DNA of 64,000 nucleotides from Ustulina deusta (lineage: Eukaryota > Ascomycota > Sordariomycetes > Xylariales > Xylariaceae): contig JAJNNX010000058.1 of assembly GCA_023159155.1 (NCBI GenBank), positions 124,001 to 188,000 on the forward strand, in the 5' to 3' direction. The position numbers and the translations under genes were made by a program. The notes beneath the pieces were generated by a model, which saw only the letters and a program-made list of their open reading frames with translations, did not search any database and was not told the origin of the DNA. Below, piece after piece: positions 34,802-44,986 of this stretch; the stretch's first letter is position 1, and each line of letters begins with the position of its first letter.

Positions 34802-35980
34802 ATGGCACACCAACCACCCGTCCTGATAATCGGTGCCGGCGTCGCCGGGCTCACACTTGCGCAAGGCCTGCGTTTGCATTCAGTCGCATTCCGCCTCTTC
34901 GAGCGCCATCCCCGGTCGCACGCCTCACAAGGACATCGATTCCGCATCTCAAAAGACGGACATATAGCCCTTAATAGCGTTTTATCTCGGCAACTTCGAG
35001 CACTCCTTAAGGATACCGCGGCCGAAAGACATCGCTTCGCGCCGCGCTATGTAGATGCTAGCAAGCTCGACTACTCGGAGCCAACTCCGGTTGGTCCGGA
35101 GACGATGCCGCTGGATAGAGCATGGATTCGCCAGTTGCTCTCGCTGAACCTCGACGACGCAATCGAGTACGAGAAGGACTTCGAGTCTTACGAGATTATT
35201 GACGGGCGGGTTCATGTCAAGTTCACGGATGGCTCGGCCGTGTGCGGACAGCTGCTCGTTGGCGCGGATGGTGTCAAGAGTCGTGTGCGCAGACAGCTCC
35301 AGCCGGATCGGAAGCTACTGGATTTGGAACGCTGGCTTATGTGGGGACGAACACCATTGACGGCAAGGCTAAAGGAAAGCCTTCCGCCAGACTTGCTGAC
35401 TTGGTGTATGTATCTGGATTATAGGACTAATGTCCAAGCTGTCGTGGAGCCTATGGTTTGGCCGAGAAGTGTACTGCAAGTGTCGGGACACGAGCTACCT
35501 GATTTTCAGGATTACGTGTATTGGTGCCTTTGCGCGGCACCGCGCCAATATGCGGAGGGTTTGCCAAAGACACTTGAAGAAAAGAGGCAGTATCTACAGA
35601 GGATGTCAGAGACTTGGCACCCTAATTTGAAGCTCCTGTTTGATTCCGCCGCGTACGAGCTATCGGCTTGCGTGCCTGTTATATCGAGCAAGCCACATAT
35701 AGAAATCCGCTCGGCTGGCGAAACCGGTCACGTCACCCTCGTCGGTGATGCCGCACACTCTATGAGTCCCATGGGTGGTTCAGGAGCCGATACGGCCATA
35801 CGCAATGCCGCAGATCTTGCTCAGACGATTGCTAAAAAAGGTGTTACTCGCCACACTCTTTCAGAATTCGAGTCAAGAATGGAAGCGAGAGCAAAAGAGA
35901 AGGTGGAGCATTCTTTTAGGGGCGGTCAAAAGTTCTGGCGCGGAAAAGAATGGTCCGAGTATAGTGAGATCATTGGGTAA
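34802..35980 (+). CDS. FAD-dependent monooxygenase (PHBH/salicylate hydroxylase-type fold)
   Basis: A 392-residue intronless flavoprotein. It has the Rossmann GxGxxG at GAGVAG (11-16) with Glu34 for the ribose, DRAWIRQLL (105-113, conserved Arg), the DG motif VGADGVKSRVR (153-163) and the GD motif LVGDAAHSMSPMGG (314-326). Expected reaction: NAD(P)H- and O2-dependent hydroxylation or epoxidation of an aromatic or terpenoid substrate. The size is normal for single-domain fungal members, with no membrane anchor seen. Such enzymes act both in aromatic catabolism and in secondary metabolism. It lies in the same island as the secreted proteins and 12.5 kb from the prenyltransferase, across the copia insertion. 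Its GC-rich codon use contrasts with the surrounding blocks. Confidence 0.92.
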   Translation: MAHQPPVLIIGAGVAGLTLAQGLRLHSVAFRLFERHPRSHASQGHRFRISKDGHIALNSVLSRQLRALLKDTAAERHRFAPRYVDASKLDYSEPTPVGPETMPLDRAWIRQLLSLNLDDAIEYEKDFESYEIIDGRVHVKFTDGSAVCGQLLVGADGVKSRVRRQLQPDRKLLDLERWLMWGRTPLTARLKESLPPDLLTWCMYLDYRTNVQAVVEPMVWPRSVLQVSGHELPDFQDYVYWCLCAAPRQYAEGLPKTLEEKRQYLQRMSETWHPNLKLLFDSAAYELSACVPVISSKPHIEIRSAGETGHVTLVGDAAHSMSPMGGSGADTAIRNAADLAQTIAKKGVTRHTLSEFESRMEARAKEKVEHSFRGGQKFWRGKEWSEYSEIIG

Positions 35981-36720
35981 AGAAGATCCCTAATTTGGTT
36001 CGACAGTGCGTAAGCTTGCTACATGCAGTAATTCAATCAGTGGAAACATCGCATAATAGCACGGTTCAGTACCCCATGGCTAATTGTAGGTCAAATCTAG
36101 GCTTAATGCCAGCGTGTAGCCGTATAATGTCCTGAAGATCTGATACCATTTCCAGCTTTAAGGGCAAAATGGTGTGAGCCTCCCGCCCCGGCATGCCTAG
36201 TGACATCCTAAAAAAGATGGTTCCCAAAAGCTATGAGACAAATAAAATTACCACCAAAGAATACTATTATGGTATGTAGGGATAGTAAGTGTAGAGGGGA
36301 ATGATAGCTGCTTAGAAACGCTGATGTGTTCATCATTTATCTCCCTAGTTCCTATCCCATCCACGACGAATGTATCGATTTGTTATTATATGGATTAATC
36401 CCAGCGTTCAAAAAATTAGCCGCTAAATCAATTTCTCACGAATTGCCCCCAAGTTAATGAGGTTTGGAATTTGGTGTTCCCTAAGATTTATTGACAACAA
36501 GAAAGGAAGAAAATAAACGGGAGTTGATAATAAGCCATTGAATTTCAAGCCGAGGAAATAAGAGCAGAGCATCTTTTACAAAAGAAGAAGGCCTGGAAAT
36601 GCTGATTCCGTCATCTATAGCATGCCCCGAATAATAACATAGAACATGTAATTAGCCCCAATACCAGAATTTCTCACAGATCGAGAGTCCATCTCACTCC
36701 CGGCTGCTCAAGGTTCTAAT
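35981..36720. other. Intergenic between convergent genes
   Basis: Holds the 3' flanks of the monooxygenase (left) and of the RNase-like gene (right). No frame of note. Confidence 0.5.
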
Positions 36721-37239
36721 TCAATAAGGCCTGCATTTATTGAAAAGATTCCCAGGAGCGCCCTGGTGTGTCATCAGGAAACACTGGTCATAGCTTGTAC
36801 CATCCCCGTGCTCAGCCAACACGACACGATGGGCTCCTGGGGCACCACCAGTGTAACCGGCGCCGCTGGATAGAATGGGAAATTCTAGAAGCTGCTTGCC
36901 CTCACACGGCGAAGGGTCAAGCTCAGCGTTGGCGCCACCATTTCTGAAGACACCCGGGTACGTTCCTATCCAGCGAGAAGGGAATATTAGTCAATCATAT
37001 TTGAGTGGTAAAGTCAGAACGTGCTTACTGGCTCCATTATGGTAGACCACATCGGTTCTGAGAGCGGTAGTAGCATCTCCCAATGCCTCCTGAGCATCCG
37101 CTACAGTGAAAAGCGTGCCACCGCAGTCGTAGCCGCGGAATCGAGCTTCGAGTGTGGGCTTGTCGGCTCCTGAGGGGGCGGCGAATACTGAAGCGGATAG
37201 GGCTGCTGCCACAAGAAGGAGGGATTGAGGTGCCAACAT
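36721..37239 (-). CDS. Secreted RNase T1/F1-like protein lacking one catalytic His
   Basis: Two exons on the minus strand: 37029-37239 and 36721-36965. The intron is 36966-37028 (63 bp, GTAAGC...TAG). Product 151 aa. Residues 1-20 form a signal peptide, with cleavage likely near VFA|AP. Four Cys (39, 91, 132, 148) fit two disulfides. The second half matches guanyl-specific RNases of the N1/T1 family: EFPILSSG (Glu98, general base), GAPGAHRVVL (Arg117) and THQGAPGNLF (His137, general acid). The position of RNase T1 His40, normally in a YPH motif, reads Y-P-G (Gly75), so one catalytic residue is missing. A YDC motif (37-39) at the start of the mature region recalls the Y/F/WxC motif of RNase-like fungal effectors. 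It is probably an extracellular protein with weak or no RNase activity; a role as an effector is inference. Confidence 0.87.
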
Positions 37240-38406
37240 CTTGATGGGTAAGAATTTTCCAAAAAGAAAAAAAAAAGATATTGTGAAGACGAAATGGAGG
37301 AGAGACTTCTAGATGCTGAAGAACAATGAATAATTTATGATGTAATGCTTGTTGGCCTGTTACACTGACTTTTTGACGTAGCGGAAGTCATCAGGTTTTA
37401 TATCCCCTTGCACAACCTTGAGCATTGCCAGGAGCAGTGGCCTGGTTCATGGAGTGATCCAGAGGGTAATAAACTGCGAGGCTATGTTCATGTGGTGGCC
37501 CAGTCGACACCGGTTCCTCCCTCAGCATCATGCAGCCCCGACGTGGTAATAAAGATGGTCGAGCTTGTCAGACTAGTAAATGCGAGCCTTTGGGGGGCGG
37601 CGAGATCTATTACTATCAGATTGCGTACATTGGAAGGCTATATTTGGGTGTTACTGTTACGGTGAAGTGGGCATAAGCCGATCCCTCTCTTGGAGGGATC
37701 GGCTGAACAATCCTCCAAGTGATCCCATAAAATTAGGTTTCTTTTATTCCATCTGCTACTGTTCGAATTCTCTCCTTAAATCTAATGAGTAGCTATCTAG
37801 TGAGTTGGGTTCGATTCCTGGCAGCGCTATTGGTATTCGCGCGATCTAAGCTGAAAGGACGTATTAGGCAATCGTTTCCAAGCTCGGATATCTCGTATTC
37901 CAGTTTTCTCCACCTTTTGGCAGGCTGACAAGCTGACAGGCTGAATATACAGATTAAGATTTCCTAAGCATAGCCCCAGGGGTTAGGATTATTAGGTCAG
38001 CTCAATGGCAACAAAGTTGATATAGGTGAGACGCAATGTTTTTGCTTGTTTAGAGAACTTCACATGGCAGCCGTAATGGCAGTCGTTACCTCATTAGATC
38101 TGCGCCGTTCGTCTGAAACACACTGCCCGGAATGAATCTTACGATCCACCCTTGTCATTTCAATCCTGAGCAGGCAATACTACAACGGCGATCTATTTGT
38201 TATGAAGTGTTCGGAAAGACTGACCTTCAGTATCAACACACTCACAAACTGGGAACATAAAACGCGCCCTTCTCCCCACTTCACACGAAATATCTTTTCT
38301 CTCACACCATCATCCTCACTAGCAACAACAACTCCCTCTTCTATTACATTCCAGATTCAACTTGGAAAATCTCCCAATTCCTCACTACTCTTACAAATAT
38401 CCAAAA
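37240..38406. other. Shared upstream region of two divergent secreted-protein genes
   Basis: The RNase-like gene leaves to the left and the six-Cys gene to the right. No frame with support. Just upstream of 38407 there is a CA/TC-rich leader (about 38,260-38,400), typical of highly expressed fungal genes. Confidence 0.5.
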
Positions 38407-38852
38407 ATGGTTCAAATCACCACCTTCGCCCTTGCTGTTCTAGCCAGCGCTGGCATTGTCGCTGCTAAGAGTTGCCACACCGGTGGCATCTACTGCGGCT
38501 TCGCTCTCCTCGACAGGGGCAAGTTATTTCGAAGCTGAACAAGCTAACGCACAGCATGCTGATTATTCCTCCAGGTGACTACATCAACAAGATCATCACC
38601 AACCTCCGCGCCAACAACGAGCCCACAGATGACCAACATATTCAGCAGGGTCTATGGACCTGCCTCGATCACGGAGACATTAGCTTCAAGGAATACTGCT
38701 CTTTGGGCTGCAACGGCGGCGACAAAAATGATGACTACTGCAACGGATCTCCTGAGCAGGTTGCTGAGGATGCCGCCGAGGCCGCCGAGCTGGCCGCAGA
38801 GGCTAGGAAATTCCGCCCTCGTCGCGGGGCTCCTTTGGATGCTGAGGCCTAA
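38407..38852 (+). CDS. Small secreted six-cysteine protein
   Basis: Exons 38407-38518 and 38575-38852; product 129 aa. The 56-bp intron (38519-38574) uses a GC donor (G|GCAAGT) and a normal CAG acceptor with GCTAAC as branch site. No GT donor nearby keeps the frame, whereas GC-AG joins LLDRG to DYINK. Signal peptide about 1-20 (ending IVAA). The mature part has six Cys in the order SC, YC, TC, YC, GC, YC, which suggests three disulfides. A charged Ala/Glu-rich tail with RPRRG follows. The C...YCG...LLDxGDY...C...YC..GC...DYC layout is shared by a widespread family of ascomycete secreted proteins of unknown function (from memory, not checked). The start is the ATG in a CAAAAATGG context. Confidence 0.82.
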
Positions 38853-39716
38853 GCAACCACTTCAAGCTCTTTATTTTTGTATATTTAGTTTCATCCTATA
38901 TTGATAGGCACATTGGTCTAGAGTGGAAGGTATAGGGGGGTACGTGGTTGGTTCTAGCTACTAGCCACTCGGTCGTTGAGGATAGATTTCTATGCAAACT
39001 GATGTTCAAAAAACTGTCTGCCCATCTGTCTTCCGAATCAAGCCCGTTATTTGTTCTTGAAAGCATGTTGGAGATGTACGTATCGGTAAAAAGAGCAAGA
39101 AACCTTGGTGCCAAGAGGCGTGCCTATGTGTTGTATTACTGACTTAATTAAGTGAATTGAGAGCTAGTAACCTTCACATTTAACCGCTCGATGTGAGAGT
39201 GTTTTTTTCACGTCGAGGAGAACAGTTAGTTGAAAGTATTATTGAGTTCGCTTCCCGAGCGCATACGAACCAGGGCACGAAAAGCTGTCGTAGCTGTATT
39301 GTACGTTAGGAATTCGGGTGGTAATAATACGGTCGGGTCCGAAACGAAAATGGTGATTGGTGGCGGTTGTTTTCAGGGTCAGCCGTGTGTGGGGCTGTGT
39401 AATGTGGCTAGGTGTTGATGTTGCATTGGCGCCTCGGCTCTTGTACACAGCCTCCACTCCTTTCTATCTTCCATGCCGTATGACGCACGCATTGCTCGTC
39501 TGACGTGTGCAAGCAGGCAACCTATATATTCCTCCGTACCTGCCTTGCAATTGCAAACATGAAGCAGTCTAGTGCCTCTACAAGGAGCCTGCCGGATCTA
39601 TAACCATCACGGTTGCAAGTCGAATGAAAGTCGGGTTACGCCTTACATGCTGATCAGATAATTACTGCCCATACATTGCACCGCTCTTTTTTATACAGTT
39701 GTGATTCCATTACGCC
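38853..39716. other. Intergenic, no supported gene
   Basis: Contains the 3' flank of the secreted-protein gene and the promoter of the next gene. Short frames on both strands lack motifs. Confidence 0.5.
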
Positions 39717-39791
39717 ATGGGAGCCGCAGAGCCAAAAGCGGTAAACCTAATACAGCACCGGAAACTAAAGGAAGCAGAAGCAGCTAACTAG
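39717..39791 (+). promoter_or_regulatory. In-frame upstream ORF or retained 5' intron
   Basis: A 24-codon frame (ATG at 39717, TAG at 39789-39791) lies in the same frame as the gene at 39837. From 39741 to 39791 the sequence could be a 51-bp intron (GTAAAC...CTAACTAG). Its removal would fuse 8 upstream codons to the downstream frame and extend the protein by 24 residues. If it is retained, the TAG ends the short peptide. Either splicing or upstream-ORF control could set the level of the main protein. The branch site would be very close to the acceptor, which counts against splicing. Confidence 0.4.
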
Positions 39792-39836
39792 ACCAACCAG
39801 GATGACAAGCTCGAGGAGCCAGCTAAAATCGATGCC

Positions 39837-40933
39837 ATGGCAGAATCAAGCCCCTGGTTTTCTGCCAATATAGCAATTCTAAATGACTACGTTACCGGTC
39901 ATGTGGATGCATCTACGACCGCCGCGAAGCTTGCTGGACCTATCGAGGAGGCATATTCCACAGCAGACCATGGAGTGGCACTGTACAACGAGGAGATGGT
40001 GGCTCGAAACCAGCGCACCCATTGGAGTCCGGAGGAGGCGCTTGAGAAGGTAATGCCCATAATTCCCCCCGCCTTTTCCCCAAAACAAGTGCCAAAACCT
40101 TTTGTTTCTTCTTGGTATAATTGGGCGCTGTTCATGCTAATTTGTCGTAGTGGGGGCCCGAACAGGATGTTCCTAAGCCTAGTCCCGAGATAGCGAGTCT
40201 TCCGAGCACAGAAGGTCAACTCTGGGAGCTTTGGTATGCCGTCCTCCACGCCGCAAAGCGCATTCCGTGGACGGATGAGACTCAACAGAACAAGCTCCTC
40301 GATCTTGTCAAGGCGTTCAAGGCAAGACCAGACCCGCCCCCGCCATCTCCCATGACTACACCACTGAGGAGGAACTGGATCTGGGAGTCGGGGACATTAT
40401 GGAGCAACCTGAGTTTATTGGGACCAAGTGTCCGCGAATCGTGGAATGACGCGTGCGGCTCCGGCTCCGGCTGGACGAACACAGAACAGCACGCCTGGAC
40501 GAACGTCAACGCCTTCGTCGCCCGGTTGACGGCGAGCGAGACGACCGACTTCGACAGCTACGCTGTGTGGGCTTTGAGCGGCGCCCTAGAGGACGAAATC
40601 CAACATAGTTCCCTTCATCACGATACATCTGGCCCAACGCAACTCGGCCTTTTGCTGACCGTGGCCTCTGCCTGGATCCAGATCGCTGGGAAGCATCTAT
40701 ATGAACGCCACTTCGATGAGGAGGAATCTGGTCAGGTCGGTTTCGAGGTTGACTTGGCCACACGAGGGACCTTGCCTTGGACTCAGTCGATAGATAAGCC
40801 GTCATTCTGTACCGCTAGATGGAATTTCTGGCGCAGAAGATTTGTTCAAGAGGCGCGAAACGAAGAGTTATCCGAAAGAGTGAGAGAACTCGCCGCGAAG
40901 TCTGCAGAAATTATTGATGTCTTCACTAGATGA
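39837..40933 (+). CDS. DUF3632-family protein
   Basis: Exons 39837-40049 and 40151-40933; intron 101 bp (GTAATG...TAG); product about 331 aa. Helical soluble protein with the look of the fungal DUF3632 family: LWELWYAVLHAAKRIPW in the first third, LVKAFKA, a central WTNVNAFVARLTA, YAVWALSGALED, and a C-terminal CTARWNFWRRRF. Family function is unknown. No signal peptide or membrane segment. The ATG at 39837 has a good context (GCCATGG); a longer N-terminus is possible (see the upstream feature). DUF3632 genes are often many-copy and clade-specific in ascomycetes (general knowledge). Confidence 0.8.
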
Positions 40934-42350
40934 ATGAACTCATCGCAGTTGAAAATGGGATTCTTTACCTATCTGTTAGCAAGTCAGAGGCTTGGTTTGT
41001 TAGGAGTAGCTAAACAGGATTAGAAATACAACGGTTCATGCAATATTAAACACTCAGTACAAGGGCGTCTGCTAACTCATCGTGGCGGTGCAGCAATAAT
41101 ACTTATCCTGCCTTCCCCGACCGCCCACTTATCATAACCGCCGGCGCTCCGTTTTGAATACAAATGTTAAAGAGTTGGGATGGAAGCCTCCAGGACTCGA
41201 GGGTTTAGGATCCGAAAATAGAATCCCTTATACCGCCTGCGACCCACTGGCCGGAGTTCTTTATGTGGCTGTAATACCATGAAATTTAGACAAGATCATT
41301 AATTTCAAGTCATTTTCGCCAGTCTTAACTTATATAAAGCCGGTATTGGCGGCAGATCTAGTACTTGTTACGGTGGTGCACTTGCAGTACCGTACGGATT
41401 GATTTAGCAATATATTTTAATTTTAAGGTAAAGAAACAAAGGTTAACTATAAGGTAGGAGCTTTGCGTGTAGAGTTTAGACTACTATGTTGAAGTTGATT
41501 TTAACCAACACCGCGCGACAACGTTAGTTGATCTCAGGAATAAGGCCGCTGATATGGCCGAAAAATGCTTTTGATTAAACCTTGAGTTGTCTCGACGTGA
41601 CCTATAATCTCGAAACCAAACTTTGTATATTAGAGTCGGATTCTTTCGGGTTCTAATACTATCGTTCTTGCTAATCTATAAATCAGCTGCACTATCAGTA
41701 ACACTATTCCTTCTTGTTAATATTTCGTGTCTACTGCTATAAATGTTAGTTCTAGATATAGAAACTATTAGTAGGCAGCTATAATGGGATAACATGAATT
41801 AACTTACGGCATATATTACTGAGATCTTTTAAAATGTGATGGCCTTCTGCTTTTAGAGCTTATTTATAACAGCCCAGTATTAAACAAACTCGGCGATAAG
41901 TGTGGCGAGTCACTTTTCCGGCGGTGGGTTCTCGTGAATTGCCTATTATTCTCCTGCAGCCTTGAAGATGTAGGTACTCGCTGCGGCTACCCGGAGACCC
42001 CTTCGCAGCCGTTTGCAGTATTTTCTGATTTAACAAGAGGGCTGTTTCCGTAAGCTTCTCGTGGGAGAGCTTAGGCTTCAGGCACTTGCGGCTATGACTA
42101 ACTTTGGTACTACACCTATGAATCCCGTATAACACCCACTACAAAGTTTGTACGGACCTCCGTAGATTTTTTATTTATTTTCTTTTAAGCTTTAACCTAG
42201 ATATATAAGGCCGAGGAGTTTAAGCCATTTTCCATTAAAATTAATCCTGTTTCATTCTTGAACAAATTTGTGAACGTGCATGCGACTTCGTTCACTGTTG
42301 AATACAGATGTATTATTCGGAGATCTTGCCTTGCGACCTCTATTATCAAT
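40934..42350. other. Intergenic, no supported gene
   Basis: 1.4 kb. A moderately AT-rich stretch at about 41,400-41,860 may be an old repeat fragment. A 91-codon frame at 41,860-42,135 (-) is uninterrupted but has no motif I recognise. Confidence 0.45.
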
Positions 42351-43088
42351 ATGGCAGTAAAACCAATTCCTCGAGATCTAAATAGCCAAACCCCGACTCC
42401 CACATCCGCTAACGAAGCTATTCATGGCCATCCATCAGAGCCAGGGCCGGCGACCGGCGGGCGTTTCTATAAAGAAGATAAGCAACACCCTTCGATAGTG
42501 TTCAAGTTCTGTCCAGATCCGTCTAGATTCTTTTCATTAAGATGTCAAGATTGGGTAGCTTTTCTGGAAGTCAAATGCTTTGACGTCCCTCGCTTGATGC
42601 GCGAAGGCTTCCACTGGGACGACTCCAATGTCATCAAAGAAGAAGGTTACATTGAGTACGGAAAAGGAGGCCCCAACGTAGATGTTTGGACATCCACGTC
42701 TACAAGATGGTACTTCCTCATAGACACCCATCAGCCACGGCGTTGGCTCGCCTCTCTTGACGTGAAGGCATCGGATGTTAACATTTTATACAACTTTAAC
42801 CCAAGCCGATTGTCACGAGAGCTTGTCAGATCTGTATGGGCTTCGAATCAAGATCAGAAACAAATTTATGGATATCGGTCACATACATCCCTCGACAAGT
42901 TTTCTAATACGGCCGAAAGTCCAATGACGGGTTTCAACATGATCTACGACAAAATGCCTATGGAGGGATTTTGGCCTTGGCCGCGGAAAGAAAACGAGGC
43001 TCATGCAAAGGATCATGTCGATAAACGTACAAATGAGAAGCTCGCCTCTGGGTCATCGCAATCGCGCGGCTTTCAGGATCTTCTCTGA
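42351..43088 (+). CDS. Hypothetical protein, 245 aa
   Basis: Single-exon frame from the first ATG (MAVKPIPRD) to TGA. Upstream in-frame codons start only at a TTG and are not used here. The first 50 residues are Pro/Ser/Thr-rich and look disordered. A compact, Trp-rich part follows (QDWVAFLEVKCFDVP, FHWDDSN, STRWYFLIDTHQPRRWLASLDVK, FWPWPRKE), then a charged tail. No signal peptide or membrane segment. I do not recognise the family. Codon use and composition match neighbouring genes, so it is likely a real gene. Confidence 0.7.
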   Translation: MAVKPIPRDLNSQTPTPTSANEAIHGHPSEPGPATGGRFYKEDKQHPSIVFKFCPDPSRFFSLRCQDWVAFLEVKCFDVPRLMREGFHWDDSNVIKEEGYIEYGKGGPNVDVWTSTSTRWYFLIDTHQPRRWLASLDVKASDVNILYNFNPSRLSRELVRSVWASNQDQKQIYGYRSHTSLDKFSNTAESPMTGFNMIYDKMPMEGFWPWPRKENEAHAKDHVDKRTNEKLASGSSQSRGFQDLL

Positions 43089-43776
43089 TTGAAGGAAAAT
43101 CTTATGATTAGATGTTAAATTGGACTTGACTAGGGGGGAGGGGACCGTAGGTCACCTTGTTGTGGTTCGAAGAGAAAAGGGCAGTATGACTACATGAGCT
43201 TCACTGACTTAGCGATTTAAAGCACATAGGCGGACAGATAGACTTATCTCGTTGAATTTGAATTTATTGCACATTGATCAGTTGTTTCCCCAAGTGTCTC
43301 TAATTATCGTCGTGCGTGGAAGCTTGAGTTCGACTTGTCTCCATGCACGGCAGGGCTCCTCCTAATATAGAGTAGGCCACTTCCAACTAAGTAATTACCT
43401 TGACCATGGTTTCCAAGAAACCTCGTTGAAATCAGCCATGCTTTCTGTCTCGGCTTTTTCTTTTCACATGTCATGATTGCCGACGCTAGGTGGTAGCTGC
43501 TCCCATTCTAGCTTGTAGGCTGTGCCTCCCTCCAACCGGTCGTCGACATGCATTGCAGAGAGATACAGCACCTACATGGGCAGTTCAGATCTTCAACACA
43601 GGGAAGTACGAACCTTGAGCTCTCCTGTTGGGATCCTATGTCTTCTAGAATTGTTGATTTCTTGTTCCCTTTTCCCTCTTCTTCTTTTCTCGGGGCGGTC
43701 AATTTACGAACAGCTTAAAAAAAAGTTTACAAATATCACCACGACCATCAATACCAATATCACCAACATCATCATC
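43089..43776. other. Intergenic, no supported gene
   Basis: Upstream region of the small three-exon gene. The last 60 bp are CA/AT-rich leader (ACCATCAATACCAATATCAC). Confidence 0.5.
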
Positions 43777-44256
43777 ATGGTGTTTCAATTTATCGTGGAT
43801 ATCATTACTATCTTTAGCGACTTGATTAAACATATTATCGAGTATGCTCCATCCACCAATACTAGTGGACTTATGCTGATTTAATCGTGATTAGCCTGCG
43901 GCCCCTCGTCGACCTCGTCCCTCCGCCCGACCACTACCGAGTCAACGGCACTGCTCCTCCGGCTCATGTGCTACTCCCTGCCGGAGCCTCCTCCACCGAG
44001 CAAATACGGTAAGCAGTAACGAACTTAGCCCTGTTTAAATCAAAATTGCTAATAGCTGAGAAGAGAGATGGAGGGGGGAAGGGGTGGTATAGGTGCTGTT
44101 GGGACAGTATCGTTGCTTGGTCGACCGGGGGTGGGTCAGGTCAACTTGGCCTGGCACGCGGTCGCTCTGCGTTGGTTTATTTCTTTCGCAGCGATTTTTG
44201 TTGTATTTTTATATGCTGGCCTTGCCGCATATATAATTACACGTCTCACCATTTAG
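43777..44256 (+). CDS. Small membrane protein of unknown function, three exons
   Basis: Exons 43777-43841, 43895-44008 and 44064-44256. Introns are 53 bp (GTATGC...TAG, with a CTGAT branch site) and 55 bp (GTAAGC...AAG; an acceptor 3 bp earlier is also in frame). Product about 123 aa. The N-terminus (MVFQFIVDIITIFSDLIKHI) is an amphipathic or membrane helix. A Pro-rich middle follows (LVPPPDHYRVNGTAPPAH), then a Gly-rich stretch (GGRGGIGAVG), and a C-terminal membrane helix (WFISFAAIFVVFLYAG) ends the protein. Without splicing the frames are only 35 and 62 codons; the clean joins support the model. Function not recognised. Confidence 0.55.
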
Positions 44257-44299
44257 ACGTAGCGTGAGCAAACATCAATAAAATAGCGCTTAAAAAACC

Positions 44300-44548
44300 A
44301 TGGGTTACGAGGCGAGTATGGTCAGTGACTGGCTAGATGTAATCGAGACAAATATCTCACCTATGTTGGTTGCCCACCAGGTGTATGCCAAAGGTGAGTA
44401 TAATTAAGTAGGTAGCTTCTGCGCAATCTACTTCAGGACCTCTCGTCGGCTCAATGACACGATTCACCCCATAGGCGCATTCTTATTGAAGTTGGACGAG
44501 TTCGGTGCAGCTAGACGAGAGGCCAGTGGGGCCGCCGCATCGCCATAA
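44300..44548 (+). CDS. Possible small two-exon gene, 55 aa
   Basis: Exons 44300-44393 and 44475-44548, intron 81 bp (GTGAGT...TAG). The frame reads MGYEASMVSDWLDVIETN, continues across the intron (VYAKGAFLLKLDEF) and ends in an Ala-rich tail. It has a good ATG context (ACCATGG) and an exact consensus donor, but short size and no known motif. It could instead be a downstream exon set or a relic tied to the gene at 43777. It lies just before the AT-rich block. Confidence 0.35.
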
Positions 44549-44716
44549 TAAGTCAGGAGACGCCTTCGTACCAAGTGTTCAATATTGCATGCGCTGGATA
44601 CCATCTTTTCTGTGCACTGAGGCGTTGTTGGGTCTATGTCCCTGGCAGCGAGGCAGACTTCCGGATAACAAATAGAAAAAGGCCAAGAAATTGGTATAAA
44701 GTAGTCTTTTATATAA

Positions 44717-44875
44717 TGTTGGAATGTGGAGATTAGGTACACTCTATCCTCTGACTATATGTATTACTAGATTCCCCCGGACCTTTGGTTCTTGATTTTT
44801 CTTTTTGATTATTTTAAATATATAAAACATTTTGTTTACTTATATATATATTTATTTATTTTAATAAGTTATAAG
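44717..44875 (+). repeat. LTR-like repeat, copy 2 (starts TGTTGGAA)
   Basis: Starts TGTTGGAATGTGG and matches 22571-22735. It is the less mutated of the two (GATTCCCCCGGACCTTTGG). Like copy 1 it sits exactly where a gene island meets an AT-rich block. No downstream partner was recognised. Confidence 0.55.
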
Positions 44876-44986
44876 CTTAAAATAGCTTACTTATATTGTT
44901 TTTAATATAAACATTATTTAATAGTTTTGTTTGATTTAAACGCTAATAAACTTATAATTTTTTATAAATATTTTTTTGATTTTTTA

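Noticed and set aside
37800..37830. tRNA-like B box (GGGTTCGATTCC)
   Set aside because: The T stem pairs poorly, and no matching acceptor stem, D arm or anticodon arm is found about 70 bp upstream.
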